64,000 nt of DNA from Polynucleobacter sp. JS-JIR-II-b4 (GCF_018687815.1 NZ_CP061306.1:1426001-1490000), one strand, 5' to 3'. Shown: positions 32,424-42,291, counted from the stretch's first letter. Program-made: numbers and translations. Notes: generated by a model not told the origin, from the letters alone.

Positions 32424-33089
32424 ATGCTCCCTTGTATTGAATTGGAAACCAACCCGAATCCAACAGCCGCTGTGATCTGGTTGCATGGCCTTGGAGCCGA
32501 TGGCAATGATTTTGTACCCATCATCCCCGAATTAAACCTAGCGGGATGCCCAGGGATTCGCTTTGTGTTTCCCAGCGCCCCAAGCATGCCCGTCACCGTC
32601 AATGGCGGCTACGTCATGCCAGCCTGGTATGACATCATTGGCAGAAACCTGATGGATCAGGAAGATGCTGCAGGCATTCAAAAATCAGCAGCGGCGATTG
32701 TTCAGTTAATCGAAAAAGAAGCTGAGCGCGGGATTGCCTATGACAAGATTGTTTTGGCTGGCTTTTCTCAAGGGTGTGCAATGGCCTTGCATATTGGCTT
32801 ACGTTTTCCACACAGACTTGCCGGCATTATTGCCCTGTCAGGCTACCTACCCTTAGCAATGACTGCCAATATTGAAAAGCATGCGGCCAATGCCAAGACG
32901 CCGATCTTTATGGCACATGGCACTTATGATCCCGTGGTTGCCCTTGATCGCGCCCAAGCATCGCATGCTTTGCTAGAGCAAATGGGATTCCAAGTTGACT
33001 GGAATGAGTACCCTATGGAGCACTCCGTTAATCATGAAGAGCTCGTGGATATCTCGCGCTTCTTACACGAAGTATTAGCGACTAAATAA
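32424..33089 (+). CDS. Carboxylesterase / acyl-protein-thioesterase-like hydrolase
   Basis: Alpha/beta hydrolase of the phospholipase/carboxylesterase family (PF02230), 221 residues. The oxyanion region WLHGLGADGNDF, nucleophile elbow GFSQGCAMAL, acid in HGTYDPVV and final histidine in MEHSVNHEE are all present. Relatives hydrolyse short-chain carboxylic esters and thioesters in the cytoplasm. Its end overlaps the convergent TSUP gene by eight bases. Confidence 0.92.
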   Translation: MLPCIELETNPNPTAAVIWLHGLGADGNDFVPIIPELNLAGCPGIRFVFPSAPSMPVTVNGGYVMPAWYDIIGRNLMDQEDAAGIQKSAAAIVQLIEKEAERGIAYDKIVLAGFSQGCAMALHIGLRFPHRLAGIIALSGYLPLAMTANIEKHAANAKTPIFMAHGTYDPVVALDRAQASHALLEQMGFQVDWNEYPMEHSVNHEELVDISRFLHEVLATK

Positions 33090-33867
33090 GTCCATCCGCT
33101 ATTAACTTAATGCTGGCAATCAGTAAAAAGAATCTCACTGTTCGGTAATACCATTTCATTGAGATTCTTTTAGCTAAGTAAAAGCCAAAGTAGACACCTA
33201 CTGGTGCGCAAGGTAACAAGATGATTGAGGTTGCTAATTGCTTGTAATTTAATAGATCTAAATAGGCATAAGGCCCCAGCTTCCCAAAATTCATGACCGT
33301 GAAGAAGACTCCTAAGGTCGAGGTGTAAACCATTGGCAAGAGCTTTTCTCTGAGCATGTACACCGTAATCGGTGGCCCACCAATATGTGCAACAAAGGAA
33401 GTAAAGCCAGACGTCAACCCCATGGCTCGCCCAAGCCAGGGATAGGACTTTGTCTCCTTAGCCTCTATGCGAGACATAGCAAGATTCTGAATCAAAAAGA
33501 GGAGGGTAAAAATGCCAATCGACAGCGTCAATACTTGAGGCGTGATGGCAGTAAAGAAAATCATTCCCAATAGAAGGCCTGCTATGGCTGGCGGAATAAC
33601 AATCTTCAGAATGTCCCAGTTCGCATTCTGAATGTATCGACGCAAGCCCACTAAATCAATCACAATTAAGAGCGGCAACATAATTGCTAAAGCTTCATTA
33701 ATTGGAGCCTGGCTAGCCATCAAAGGTAGTGAGAGGGTACCAAGCCCGGCACCAAAGCCGCTTTTAGATATACCTAGAATGGTGACGCTGATGACCGCAC
33801 ATACAAAAAAAGCAAGTGAGTGTGCGTGAAAAGATTGCACGAGGGAGGCAAAGAGTAAATCAAGCAT
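33082..33867 (-). CDS. TSUP-family (TauE/SafE) membrane permease
   Basis: Second TSUP protein of the window, 261 residues, about eight membrane segments, with SKSGFGAGLGTLSLPLMA at about residue 33 and a second-repeat block SGFTSFVAHIGGPPITVYML. The latter (SxxAHxGGPP) is typical of the subgroup linked to organic-anion rather than sulfite movement. It follows the NRAMP-like gene by nine bases, so both are probably one transcript. Confidence 0.88.
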   Translation of the reverse strand: MLDLLFASLVQSFHAHSLAFFVCAVISVTILGISKSGFGAGLGTLSLPLMASQAPINEALAIMLPLLIVIDLVGLRRYIQNANWDILKIVIPPAIAGLLLGMIFFTAITPQVLTLSIGIFTLLFLIQNLAMSRIEAKETKSYPWLGRAMGLTSGFTSFVAHIGGPPITVYMLREKLLPMVYTSTLGVFFTVMNFGKLGPYAYLDLLNYKQLATSIILLPCAPVGVYFGFYLAKRISMKWYYRTVRFFLLIASIKLIADGLI

Positions 33868-33876
33868 CCAGCGATC

Positions 33877-35154
33877 TTACCAAGCTATGAATAGGTAGGC
33901 AGCGGCCACGGCCATAAAGCCTGTGGCTAGCCATCCGAAAATCCTCATGCTCAAAGAGGCGACATGAGCCCCCATCACTGACTGTTTTGATGACAAAACC
34001 ATAATGGCTACCATGAGTGGTACAGCGACAATCCCATTGATTACCGCACTCCAAAACAAGGCTTTCATGGGGCTAATGGGTGAGTATTGAATCGCTAGAG
34101 CAATTAACACGCTTAAGGCGATGATGGCGTAAAACTTGCTTGCTTGAGCAGCGCTATCTTCCAAGCTAGAGCGCCAGCCAAATACTTCTGACAAAGCATA
34201 GGCAGCCGAACCAGTAAGAACGGGTACACCCATCAGCCCGACGCCCAAGATCCCTAGTGCAAAAAGTAAAAAAGTAAATTCTCCCGCGAGAGGCCTTAGT
34301 GCTGATGCAGCTTGAGCAGCAGTATTGATATCGCGTATGCCTGCAGCATGAAGAGTGACTGCTGTAGCGAGAATAATGCAGTACGCAGCCACATTGGAGT
34401 ACAGCATACCGCTCCATGTATCCCAATGAATTCTTCTGAGCTCTGCAGTGACCACCTCGGGATTTTTCTGCTCAAGCAGACTGGGCTGACCATGCAAGTT
34501 CATGTCCTCTACTTCCTGGGAGGATTGCCAAAAAAATAAATAGGGGCTGATAGTAGTGCCAAAGATTCCAACTACTACTGCAGCCGAATCTGCACTCCAG
34601 GTCAACTGAGGGAAGAAGGTACTCCAGATCACATCACCCCAAGGAATATGCACCGTAAAAAGGACGGCGCCATATGCCAGTAGGGAAAGTGATAACCACT
34701 TCAAAAAGAAAACATAGTGGCGATAAGGAATCAGTATCTGCAAAACCAAAGTCAACAATACAAAGATACCGGTCATGATGTGCCAATTAACACCCGTAAC
34801 CAACTGTGCCACCTCACCCATCGCGGCAATATCTGCAGCGATATTGAGAACATTGGCAATCAATAGCAGCAACACTAGAGCAACCAATACAACCGGCGGA
34901 AAAGCCAACTTCATATTGGCGGATAAACCACGACCAGTCACCCTACCGATACGAGCGCATAAGACTTGAATTGTCGACATCAAAGGATATGCAAAGGGCA
35001 TTGTCCAAAGCATATTTAAACCAAATTGCGCACCCGCTTGAGAATAAGTGACGATCCCACTTGGATCATCATCCGCTACACCCGTCACCAATCCCGGACC
35101 TACTCGAGATAAAGGATGCTGCTTAATGCGGACCCAGATTTCCGAGAGATTCAT
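33877..35154 (-). CDS. NRAMP-family transporter with non-canonical metal site
   Basis: Inner-membrane protein of 425 residues and about 11 segments of the NRAMP superfamily. In canonical manganese/iron NRAMPs TM1 has DPGN and TM6 a methionine (MPH). Here TM1 reads DDDPSGIVTYSQAG (D30-P31-S32-G33) and TM6 reads TISPYLFFWQSS, so the asparagine and methionine ligands are both absent. It therefore belongs to an NRAMP-related branch whose substrate may be another cation. It is followed at nine bases by the TSUP gene. Its own promoter lies in the gap up to the terminator at 35226. Confidence 0.88.
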   Translation of the reverse strand: MNLSEIWVRIKQHPLSRVGPGLVTGVADDDPSGIVTYSQAGAQFGLNMLWTMPFAYPLMSTIQVLCARIGRVTGRGLSANMKLAFPPVVLVALVLLLLIANVLNIAADIAAMGEVAQLVTGVNWHIMTGIFVLLTLVLQILIPYRHYVFFLKWLSLSLLAYGAVLFTVHIPWGDVIWSTFFPQLTWSADSAAVVVGIFGTTISPYLFFWQSSQEVEDMNLHGQPSLLEQKNPEVVTAELRRIHWDTWSGMLYSNVAAYCIILATAVTLHAAGIRDINTAAQAASALRPLAGEFTFLLFALGILGVGLMGVPVLTGSAAYALSEVFGWRSSLEDSAAQASKFYAIIALSVLIALAIQYSPISPMKALFWSAVINGIVAVPLMVAIMVLSSKQSVMGAHVASLSMRIFGWLATGFMAVAAAYLFIAW

Positions 35155-35225
35155 ATGGGTTGCGGTGAAAATATCATCCTTTGAGTGTAGTCTTTAATAG
35201 AGAGCTCAGGAGGATCCACTCAAAA

Positions 35226-35250
35226 GAAAAGGGCTCATATAGAGCCCTTA
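35226..35250 (-). terminator. Terminator behind the TRAP binding-protein gene
   Basis: AAGGGCTC/GAGCCCTT with a five-base loop, followed on the minus strand by TTCTTTTGAG. It separates the binding-protein gene from the NRAMP-like gene. Confidence 0.75.
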
Positions 35251-35268
35251 CGCTGATTGATTTAACTC

Positions 35269-36360
35269 TCAAAGTTTCTTACTAAAACTATATTGAGCAA
35301 ATGCTTGCTCGGCCACATTAAACCACTGCGCCTCCATGTTTCTAAATGCACGGTAGTCCTCAAAAATCTTTTTGAATTGCGGATTCTTGGCAGACTCCTC
35401 TGCATACGTTTCTTGGCTTGCTTTAAAGCACGCATCTAGGATAGAAGTGTTGAACTTGCGAAGTACGGCGCCGTTTTGCAGGAGGCGTTGTAATGCAGGC
35501 GGATTGAGCGCATCGTACTTTGCGCACATATCGGTATGGGCTTCGAAACAAGCTGCCTCCCATGCTGCCTGATAGGCAGGCGGCAAAGAATCCCACTGCT
35601 TTTTATTTACCAAGAAAGAAAGTCCGGCCGCACCCTCCCAGAAAGCTGGGTAATAGTAATTCTTGGCAACCTTTGCCAGGCCTAGCTTTTCATCGTCATA
35701 GGGTCCAACAAATTCAGCAGCATCAATCGTGCCTTTTTCTAAAGCCGAATAAATCTCACCGGCCGGAAGCTGTTGTGGCACTACACCGAGTTTTGCAAGC
35801 ACCTGCCCTGCAAATCCAGCGATACGGAATTTCAGGCCCTTCAGGTCTTCTGGTGATTTAATTTCTTTTCGAAACCAGCCACCCATTTGCGTACCAGTTT
35901 GACCGCCTAAGAAATTCACAATGTTGTAACTGGCATAGAGTTCACGCATTAACTTCATACCATTGCCATACAGCATCCAAGCGGATTGTTGGCGTGCGGT
36001 CAAACCAAATGGTGCAGCGGTATCGAATATGAAAGCACTGTTTTTACCAAGGTAGTAATAACTTGCCGTATGTCCACACTCTACGGTGCCATTTTGTACA
36101 GCATCCAATACCTGAAGCGCTGGAACCACTTCACCAGCTGCAAATACCTTAACGTTAAATTTTCCGTCAGTAGCTTTACGCAAAGCGTTAGCAAATACTT
36201 CAGGCGTACCAAATAAAGTATCTAATGATTTAGGGAAGCTCGAAACCAAACGCCAATTCAGAGTTGGCAAGCTTTGTGCAAGCGATGGCGCTGCTAAGGC
36301 CGCAGCTCCAGCACCAATTGTGGCTTTCTTTAAAAATGAACGTCTTTGCATTTCCGTCAC
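35269..36360 (-). CDS. TRAP transporter substrate-binding protein (DctP/TakP-like), orphan
   Basis: Periplasmic receptor of a tripartite ATP-independent transporter, 363 residues. The N-terminus MTEMQRRSFLKKATIGAGA is a twin-arginine signal. The mature protein has LNWRLVSSFPKSLDT, RFRIAG-like (KFRIAGFAGQV) with the ligand-binding arginine, and EYVGPYDD-like (AEFVGPYDDEKLG), matching TakP-type receptors for alpha-keto or other carboxylic acids. No dctQ or dctM gene is beside it, so the membrane subunits must be elsewhere or the protein has another role. Flanks are pmbA and the NRAMP-like gene. Confidence 0.9.
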   Translation of the reverse strand: MTEMQRRSFLKKATIGAGAAALAAPSLAQSLPTLNWRLVSSFPKSLDTLFGTPEVFANALRKATDGKFNVKVFAAGEVVPALQVLDAVQNGTVECGHTASYYYLGKNSAFIFDTAAPFGLTARQQSAWMLYGNGMKLMRELYASYNIVNFLGGQTGTQMGGWFRKEIKSPEDLKGLKFRIAGFAGQVLAKLGVVPQQLPAGEIYSALEKGTIDAAEFVGPYDDEKLGLAKVAKNYYYPAFWEGAAGLSFLVNKKQWDSLPPAYQAAWEAACFEAHTDMCAKYDALNPPALQRLLQNGAVLRKFNTSILDACFKASQETYAEESAKNPQFKKIFEDYRAFRNMEAQWFNVAEQAFAQYSFSKKL

Positions 36361-36425
36361 CCCTTTTAAAAATAATGAAGTTTTATATTGATACTATTTT
36401 TAGAGTCCGTATTGATTGTCTTGCT

Positions 36426-37772
36426 TTATTTTCCACCAACCGTCATTGAGCCCAGTAAGATTGATCCCGTCTCTTTAGTGCCACGAATGAGGGTATCACT
36501 GCCAATTAACTGAATATCCATCAGCATATCGCGTAGATTACCAGCGATAGTAACCTCTTCAACAGGGTATTGAATAACTCCATTCTCAACCCAGTAACCA
36601 AATGCGCCTCGTGAATAATCACCCGTCACGTAATTGACACCCTGCCCCATTAATTCTGTCACCAATAAACCTGTGCCCATTTCTTTCAATAGTGCAGGTA
36701 AGCCACCCTTAGGCGTTTTCTTACTTTGTAAAGTCAGGTGATGCGATCCACCAGCATTACCGGTGGTTTTCATACCCAACTTGCGCGCAGAATAAGTCGA
36801 TAAAAAATAGCCTTCGAGTATTCCTTTATCTACAACTGTTCTAGCAGAAGTTTTTACGCCCTCCTCATCAAATGGTGCACTACCCGTCATTGACTTTAGA
36901 TGCGGATCTTCAAACAAGCTGATATGTTTTGGCAACACTTGCTTACCCAGGCTATCGAGTAGAAAGCTGGAGCGGCGATACAAAGCGCCGCCTGAAACAG
37001 CTTGTACCAGGCCCCCCAATAAACCCGCAGCGAGCGGCGCCTCAAAGATCACCGGGCAACGTCGAGTTGTCAAAGATCTAGCCTTGAGTCTTGACAAGGC
37101 TCTCTGAGCCGCATACGTTCCGATTGCAGCAGGATCGGCCAACTCCTCAGGAATACGGGAGCTAGAGTACCAATCGTCACGTTGCATGTGAGCCTTCTTG
37201 CCACCTTCGCTAGCGATTGGCGCACAAGAAATATAGTGACGAGAAAAAGGATAGCCGCCCATAAATCCATGTGACGTTCCCATCATGAAATGCGCATGGT
37301 GCGCGGATACCGATGCGCCATCACTATTTTGAATTTGTTTGCTCACTGAAAATGCCGCACCCTCAGCACTACGTGCTATTTCTACGGCAGCAGCTGCATC
37401 AATATTCCATGGATGAAACAAATCTAAATCCAACGGATTTTTTTCTAAGAGCTCAGCCTCAGCAGGACCCGCACATAAATCCTCTGCCGTGTGTTGTGCG
37501 ATGTGATAGGCAGCATCTACTGTTGCCTTTAATGATGCTTTAGAGAAATCGCTAGTGCTGGCGTTACCGCGGTGATGACCCAAAAATACGGTGACCCCCA
37601 CTTGCTTATCCAGACTTTGCTCGATAGTCTCGACCTCACCCTTGCGAACGGTAACGGAGAGGCCCTGACCCTCTGAAATCTCCGCTACGGCATCTGAGGC
37701 GCCCCTTCTTTTGGCCTCTTTAAGCATGAAATCGATGATTTCTTGAAACTGGTTGGATGTGTATGTAAACAT
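36426..37772 (-). CDS. pmbA: Metalloprotease subunit PmbA/TldE
   Basis: The TldE partner of the TldD-TldE heterodimeric protease, which processes small peptides and antitoxins in the cytoplasm. The 448 residues begin with a family-type N-domain (VAEISEGQGLSVTVRKGEVETIE) and end with the conserved block GDYSRGAFGYWVENG and EVTIAGNLRDML. TldE lacks the HExxxH metal motif of TldD, and none is seen here. It diverges from mogA with 26 bp between the starts. Confidence 0.93.
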   Translation of the reverse strand: MFTYTSNQFQEIIDFMLKEAKRRGASDAVAEISEGQGLSVTVRKGEVETIEQSLDKQVGVTVFLGHHRGNASTSDFSKASLKATVDAAYHIAQHTAEDLCAGPAEAELLEKNPLDLDLFHPWNIDAAAAVEIARSAEGAAFSVSKQIQNSDGASVSAHHAHFMMGTSHGFMGGYPFSRHYISCAPIASEGGKKAHMQRDDWYSSSRIPEELADPAAIGTYAAQRALSRLKARSLTTRRCPVIFEAPLAAGLLGGLVQAVSGGALYRRSSFLLDSLGKQVLPKHISLFEDPHLKSMTGSAPFDEEGVKTSARTVVDKGILEGYFLSTYSARKLGMKTTGNAGGSHHLTLQSKKTPKGGLPALLKEMGTGLLVTELMGQGVNYVTGDYSRGAFGYWVENGVIQYPVEEVTIAGNLRDMLMDIQLIGSDTLIRGTKETGSILLGSMTVGGK

Positions 37773-37798
37773 ACCCTAATAATAGCTAGAATAGAAAC

Positions 37799-38431
37799 AT
37801 GAAGCATACAGAAGCCCTGAAACGAAACAGCCCTAACGAGGTCAAAATTGGCCTCATATCCATCTCGGATCGCGCCAGTAAGGGCGTCTATCAGGATGAA
37901 GGCATCCCTGCCCTACAAACCTGGCTTATTAAGGCCATGAGCAATCCCTGTGTTTTTCATGAACGGCTCATTGCCGATGAGTCTGAAAGCATCACCGAGA
38001 CGATTGTTGAACTAGTAGATGAGCTAGGCTGCGATCTAGTGCTCACCACAGGCGGTACTGGCCCCTCTAGAAGAGATGTCACCCCTGAGGCTACCCGTGA
38101 AGCCGGCACTCGTGAGATGCCTGGTTTTGGCGAACAAATGCGGCAGATTAGCTTAAGTTTTGTACCGACTGCCATTCTCTCTAGACAGACAGCCGTCCTC
38201 AGAGAAATTGATAGTCATGCCGCCCTGGTCATTAACCTGCCCGGACAACCTAAGGCAATTGCAGAAACGCTTGAAGGCCTCAAGGATGAAAACGGTAAAT
38301 CGATTGTTCCTGGCATCTTTGCAGCAGTGCCTTACTGCATTGATTTAATTGGCGGCCCGTATATCGAAACTGACGAAACCGTCATTAAAGTCTTTAGACC
38401 AAAAAGTGCTCTTAAGAAAACCGGGGCTTGA
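37799..38431 (+). CDS. mogA: Molybdopterin adenylyltransferase MogA
   Basis: Adenylates molybdopterin before molybdate insertion in cofactor synthesis. The diagnostic TTGGTGPSRRDVTPEA (about 82-97) and the C-terminal NLPGQPKAIAETL are present; 210 residues, slightly longer than E. coli MogA at the N-terminus (MKHTEALKRNSPNEV before VKIGLISISDRAS). It is alone and followed by a terminator shared with orn. Confidence 0.92.
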   Translation: MKHTEALKRNSPNEVKIGLISISDRASKGVYQDEGIPALQTWLIKAMSNPCVFHERLIADESESITETIVELVDELGCDLVLTTGGTGPSRRDVTPEATREAGTREMPGFGEQMRQISLSFVPTAILSRQTAVLREIDSHAALVINLPGQPKAIAETLEGLKDENGKSIVPGIFAAVPYCIDLIGGPYIETDETVIKVFRPKSALKKTGA

Positions 38432-38447
38432 TTCGCTAACCATCAAT

Positions 38448-38474
38448 AAAAAGGTCCGCATTGCGGACCTTTTC
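38448..38474. terminator. Bidirectional terminator between mogA and orn
   Basis: AAAAGGTCCGC/GCGGACCTTTT, a perfect 11-bp stem with a three-base loop and A/T runs on both sides. It can serve both converging genes. Confidence 0.88.
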
Positions 38475-38505
38475 TTTTGTCACTCCCATCAAGGCATCCG
38501 CCAAA

Positions 38506-39102
38506 TCACTGAGGTAAAGGCACAATAAACTTCTCGCGGTAATACTTCAGCTCTTCGATAGACTCTTCTATATCTGCTAATGCTGTATGCGCCTGGTTCT
38601 TTGTGAAGCCTTTCACCAACTCAGGATGCCAACGTTTACAGAGCTCTTTCAAAGTAGAAACATCAATATTTCGATAATGAAAGTAAGCCTCTAACTTTGG
38701 CATGTACTTCGCCATAAAGCGTCTGTCTTGCCCAATCGTATTGCCACACATTGGAGCAATACCAGCCTTAATATATTTTTTCAAAAAGGCAATGCATTCC
38801 GCCTCCGCTGTTGCCTCATTTAGAGTGGATGCCTTCACTTTATCGATCAAACCAGATCGCCCATGCGTACCTTTATTCCAGGCATCCATTGCATCCAAAA
38901 CGGCATCCTCCTGATGTACTACCCAGACTGGGGCTGTGGCAATAGTATTGAGGTGGGCGTCCGTCACGATGATGGCAATTTCCAGAATCCGTTCGGTTTC
39001 CGGGTTTAGGCCTGACATCTCCATATCCACCCAAATCAGGTGTTCATTCGCTGGCGCTGCCTTGGATGCTGGTGTGGCTGTAGTGTTAGTTTGCTCGCTC
39101 AT
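38506..39102 (-). CDS. orn: Oligoribonuclease
   Basis: DEDDh 3'-5' exonuclease that degrades two- to five-nucleotide RNAs, including pGpG from cyclic-di-GMP breakdown. The motifs [12 protein letters not shown] (DxE), the second aspartate in [13 protein letters not shown] and [10 protein letters not shown] (H...D) are complete. At 198 residues it is slightly longer than usual because of an N-terminal tail rich in alanine and threonine. It diverges from the M48 protease gene by 15 bases, so both promoters must overlap the coding regions or lie in this gap. Confidence 0.95.
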   Translation of the reverse strand: MSEQTNTTATPASKAAPANEHLIWVDMEMSGLNPETERILEIAIIVTDAHLNTIATAPVWVVHQEDAVLDAMDAWNKGTHGRSGLIDKVKASTLNEATAEAECIAFLKKYIKAGIAPMCGNTIGQDRRFMAKYMPKLEAYFHYRNIDVSTLKELCKRWHPELVKGFTKNQAHTALADIEESIEELKYYREKFIVPLPQ

Positions 39103-39117
39103 ATCTATAATGATCTC

Positions 39118-40371
39118 ATGACATTCACAATTGTTTTTCTAATTGCCTTTATTGCTAGCTTTGGCTTACGCCATTGGCTCTCCCAACGTCAAATTCGCTA
39201 TGTGGCACAGCATCGCAATGCCGTCCCCGCAGATTTCGCTGAAAAAGTGACTTTAGCTGAACATCAAAAAGCAGCTGACTACACCATCGCTAAATTACGC
39301 CTTGGTATTTTAGAGAATGGGGTCAGCGCTATCATTTTAATTGGCTTCACCCTATTAGGTGGCCTACAGATTCTGAACCTAGCATTACTGCAATTTTTGG
39401 GCGAAGGCATTGCTCAACAAATTACCCTGCTGGTTTCCATCGTGATCATTTCTGGCGTGATTGATATGCCTTTCTCTTGGTACAAGCAGTTCCATTTAGA
39501 GGAACGCTTTGGCTTTAACCGCATGGGTAAAAAACTATTCTTCACGGATATGATTAAAGGAATGGCAGTAGGCGGCGCCATTGGTATTCCATTACTTTGG
39601 GTCATCCTGACCTTAATGTCTAAGGCTGGTGATTTATGGTGGCTTTGGGCATGGGCAGTATTGACAGCATTTAGCTTGCTCATGCAGTGGATCTTCCCCA
39701 CTTTTATCGCACCCCTCTTCAATAAGTTTCAAGCCTTAGAGGATGGGCCTTTAAAAACACAGATTGAAGCACTACTAAAACGCTGCGACTTTGCGAGCCA
39801 GGGCCTATTTGTGATGGATGGCAGTAAACGTAGCGCTCACGGCAATGCATTCTTTGCCGGCATGGGTAAAGCCAAGCGCATCGTATTTTTTGACACCTTG
39901 ATTGAAAAGCTTAATCCGGGCGAGGTAGAGGCGGTTCTCGCACATGAGCTTGGCCATTTCAAATGCAAACATATTCGTAAACGTCTCTTGGTCTCATTCG
40001 CTCTCAGTTTTGCGATGTTTGCTCTATTGGGTTGGATCAGCACCAAAGTCTGGTTCTACACTGACTTAGGCGTGATGCCTAGCCTCAATGGTTATAACGG
40101 TGGCCTTGCATTGGCACTCTTTATGCTGGTCTCTCCTGTATTTAGTTTTTTCTTCACACCACTTTCTAGCCTAGCCTCTCGTAAGCATGAGTACGAAGCG
40201 GACGGATTTGCTGCCGAGAAATCTTCTGCAAAAGATTTAATCGCGGCACTAGTGAAGTTGTATCAAGATAACGCCTCAACCCTCACGCCTGATCCGATCT
40301 ATACCGCTTTTTATAGCTCACATCCGCCTGCGCCCTTGCGCATTGCTAACTTACAGCGATTTAGCTCATAA
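39118..40371 (+). CDS. M48-family membrane zinc protease (Ste24/CAAX-type)
   Basis: Integral membrane metalloprotease, 417 residues from the ATG at 39118. The frame is open to 39040, but that part overlaps orn and looks unlike the family. About seven membrane segments surround the zinc motif in [12 protein letters not shown], and the third ligand is in [11 protein letters not shown]. Relatives are Ste24-type; bacterial roles are in membrane protein quality control. The rsgA gene starts two bases after its stop, so they are co-transcribed. Confidence 0.9.
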   Translation: MTFTIVFLIAFIASFGLRHWLSQRQIRYVAQHRNAVPADFAEKVTLAEHQKAADYTIAKLRLGILENGVSAIILIGFTLLGGLQILNLALLQFLGEGIAQQITLLVSIVIISGVIDMPFSWYKQFHLEERFGFNRMGKKLFFTDMIKGMAVGGAIGIPLLWVILTLMSKAGDLWWLWAWAVLTAFSLLMQWIFPTFIAPLFNKFQALEDGPLKTQIEALLKRCDFASQGLFVMDGSKRSAHGNAFFAGMGKAKRIVFFDTLIEKLNPGEVEAVLAHELGHFKCKHIRKRLLVSFALSFAMFALLGWISTKVWFYTDLGVMPSLNGYNGGLALALFMLVSPVFSFFFTPLSSLASRKHEYEADGFAAEKSSAKDLIAALVKLYQDNASTLTPDPIYTAFYSSHPPAPLRIANLQRFSS

Positions 40372-40373
40372 GG

Positions 40374-41387
40374 ATGGAGCAATTTCATGCGCTACTCATT
40401 GCCTCCTACGGAAGGCATTATTTAGCGCAGCGTTTAATTGCAGATGCTGCTGGTCAAGAATCACCTGATGGCCCATTAATACAAGTCAGCACACCAGCCA
40501 AGCAACATATTGGAGCCGTTGGTGACCGAATGTTGCTTGAAATGACTTCAGCTGATCAAGCGCGCATTATCCAAATTGAGCCACGAGAAAATCTCCTCTA
40601 TCGTTCGGATGCTTTTAAGAGCAAGCTGATTGCATCGAATGTGGATCAAATCTTGGTAGTACTTGCTACTCAACCTGCTTTCTCGCCAGACTTATTGGGA
40701 AGAGCGGTAGTAGCTGCAGAGGCCAATCAAATTGGTCTACATATTTTGCTCAACAAATGTGACCTTAAAGATAATCTTGAGCATGCTCGTAAAATCATCG
40801 CGCCCTATGCTCGCATGGGTTACCAAGTTAGCGAAGTTTCAGCCAAATTTGATCCAGCCTCAATCGATTCCTTGCAGTCTGCTCTACAGGGCAAGGTCTC
40901 TGTCTTTGTAGGCCAATCAGGCATGGGCAAGTCCAGCCTATTAAATGCCTGGATACCGAATGCTGCCGCACTGACCCAAGAATATTCTGTGCGCTTAGAT
41001 ACCGGGAAACACACTACTACTGCATGCCGTTATTTTGAATTGCCTGAGGCTTGGGGCAGAGATGCGACAGGTAAGCTTGGTGCCCTGATTGATTCTCCGG
41101 GATTCCAAGAGTTTGGTTTGGCACACATGTCAGTAAGTGAATTGCAACATGCATTTAGAGAATTTAAAGACTTGCTAGGTAAGTGCCGCTTTCATAACTG
41201 CGCACATTTGACTGAGCCAGATTGCGCAGTAAGAGAAGCGGTAGATAGAAATGAAATAGCACCAGAAAGACTAGCGCTATTTAGACAGCTCCACTCGGAT
41301 TCAAAAACAGCTGATGTACAAATTCAGGGAATTAGCCAAGCCAAAGAGCGATGGTCAGCATTAGCAACAAAGCCATCCAAGCGATAA
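40374..41387 (+). CDS. rsgA: Ribosome small-subunit biogenesis GTPase RsgA
   Basis: Circularly permuted GTPase that checks 30S maturation. The order of motifs is NKCD (G4, about 126), then GQSGMGKSSL (G1), DTGKHTTT and DSPGF (G3), with a C-terminal zinc knuckle CRFHNCAHLTEPDCAV. An N-terminal OB domain lies at about 20-75. The 337 residues are normal. The last 56 bases overlap the 3' end of the convergent cobD/cbiB-like gene. Confidence 0.95.
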   Translation: MEQFHALLIASYGRHYLAQRLIADAAGQESPDGPLIQVSTPAKQHIGAVGDRMLLEMTSADQARIIQIEPRENLLYRSDAFKSKLIASNVDQILVVLATQPAFSPDLLGRAVVAAEANQIGLHILLNKCDLKDNLEHARKIIAPYARMGYQVSEVSAKFDPASIDSLQSALQGKVSVFVGQSGMGKSSLLNAWIPNAAALTQEYSVRLDTGKHTTTACRYFELPEAWGRDATGKLGALIDSPGFQEFGLAHMSVSELQHAFREFKDLLGKCRFHNCAHLTEPDCAVREAVDRNEIAPERLALFRQLHSDSKTADVQIQGISQAKERWSALATKPSKR

Positions 41388-42291
41388 CGAGACGCCATAC
41401 CAATCCGACTGCAGAGCGCATGGTTCGTTCGGTAGGTTCAAGACCTACTTCATAAATAACTGGTTCACCTGCTTCAGCCATACGTAATGCCTCATCACTA
41501 TCAGGCTCACTCATTGGCTCACCAAGACGTACGCCCAATGCACCACTGCCAGCTGCCAAAATTACTGCAGACAAAGAGTCTGACCACTTTTGCGTGAGAT
41601 AACGCCAGCCATATACAGCACCTTCGAAGTTGCCAACAATAGCAAAGCCCATCGCGGTAATACGCGCAGGGACCCAATCCAATACGTAGAAGAAATGACG
41701 AGCAGATTCGCTGAGGTTAAAGTCGCCACGTTCTGACCAGCGTTGAGAAGCAATATCAGCCAAGCGGTAAAGCACAACACCTGCTGGGCCCATTGGCATC
41801 ATGAACCAGAACAGCACGCCAAACACATGATGGTGTGAACCAATAATGGCTCGCTCCAGCGCCAAAGAAATCACTTCTGTCTCTGAAAGATTGGAAGTGT
41901 CTAATTCAGGGCCATACCACTCACCCAAGGCTGCACGCGCAGCAGGTAAGTCATGCGCTTCAATTGCTTCATGCACGGCAGTAAAAGAATGACTGAACTG
42001 ACGAAAACCAAAAAACAAATAAGCGATGACGATATTCCAAAGAAAGCCTAGGATTGGATAAGTCACCATGCAAGTGACATACACAATGAAGACTAAAAAA
42101 GTTGGCAGTATGAAGGCCACCAAGCAGGCCATGCGAGCACCGATAGGGCTTGCACCGTCTTCAGTCTTGCCACCGAACTCAGCGGCGACCCAGTCTAACC
42201 AGCGAGCACATACACGCGCAATCCAATGGCTTGAAGTCACTGGGCGGTATTGCTCAGCAATAAGGGCAAAGAGAATAGAAAAGAAAGTCAT
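41332..42291 (-). CDS. CobD/CbiB-like integral membrane protein
   Basis: A 319-residue membrane protein with about five hydrophobic segments, of the type generally annotated CobD/CbiB in betaproteobacteria. Blocks include FFSILFALIAEQYRPV at the start and SESARHFFYVLDWVPARITAMGFAIVG, whose DWVPAR resembles the CbiB motif. True CbiB attaches aminopropanol to cobyric acid, but no other cobalamin gene is here and the AmpE-like beginning (ALIAEQYRP) allows another role. The start overlaps the NUDIX stop by four bases, and the end overlaps rsgA by 56 bases. Confidence 0.8.
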   Translation of the reverse strand: MTFFSILFALIAEQYRPVTSSHWIARVCARWLDWVAAEFGGKTEDGASPIGARMACLVAFILPTFLVFIVYVTCMVTYPILGFLWNIVIAYLFFGFRQFSHSFTAVHEAIEAHDLPAARAALGEWYGPELDTSNLSETEVISLALERAIIGSHHHVFGVLFWFMMPMGPAGVVLYRLADIASQRWSERGDFNLSESARHFFYVLDWVPARITAMGFAIVGNFEGAVYGWRYLTQKWSDSLSAVILAAGSGALGVRLGEPMSEPDSDEALRMAEAGEPVIYEVGLEPTERTMRSAVGLVWRLVIAWMALLLMLTIALWLG

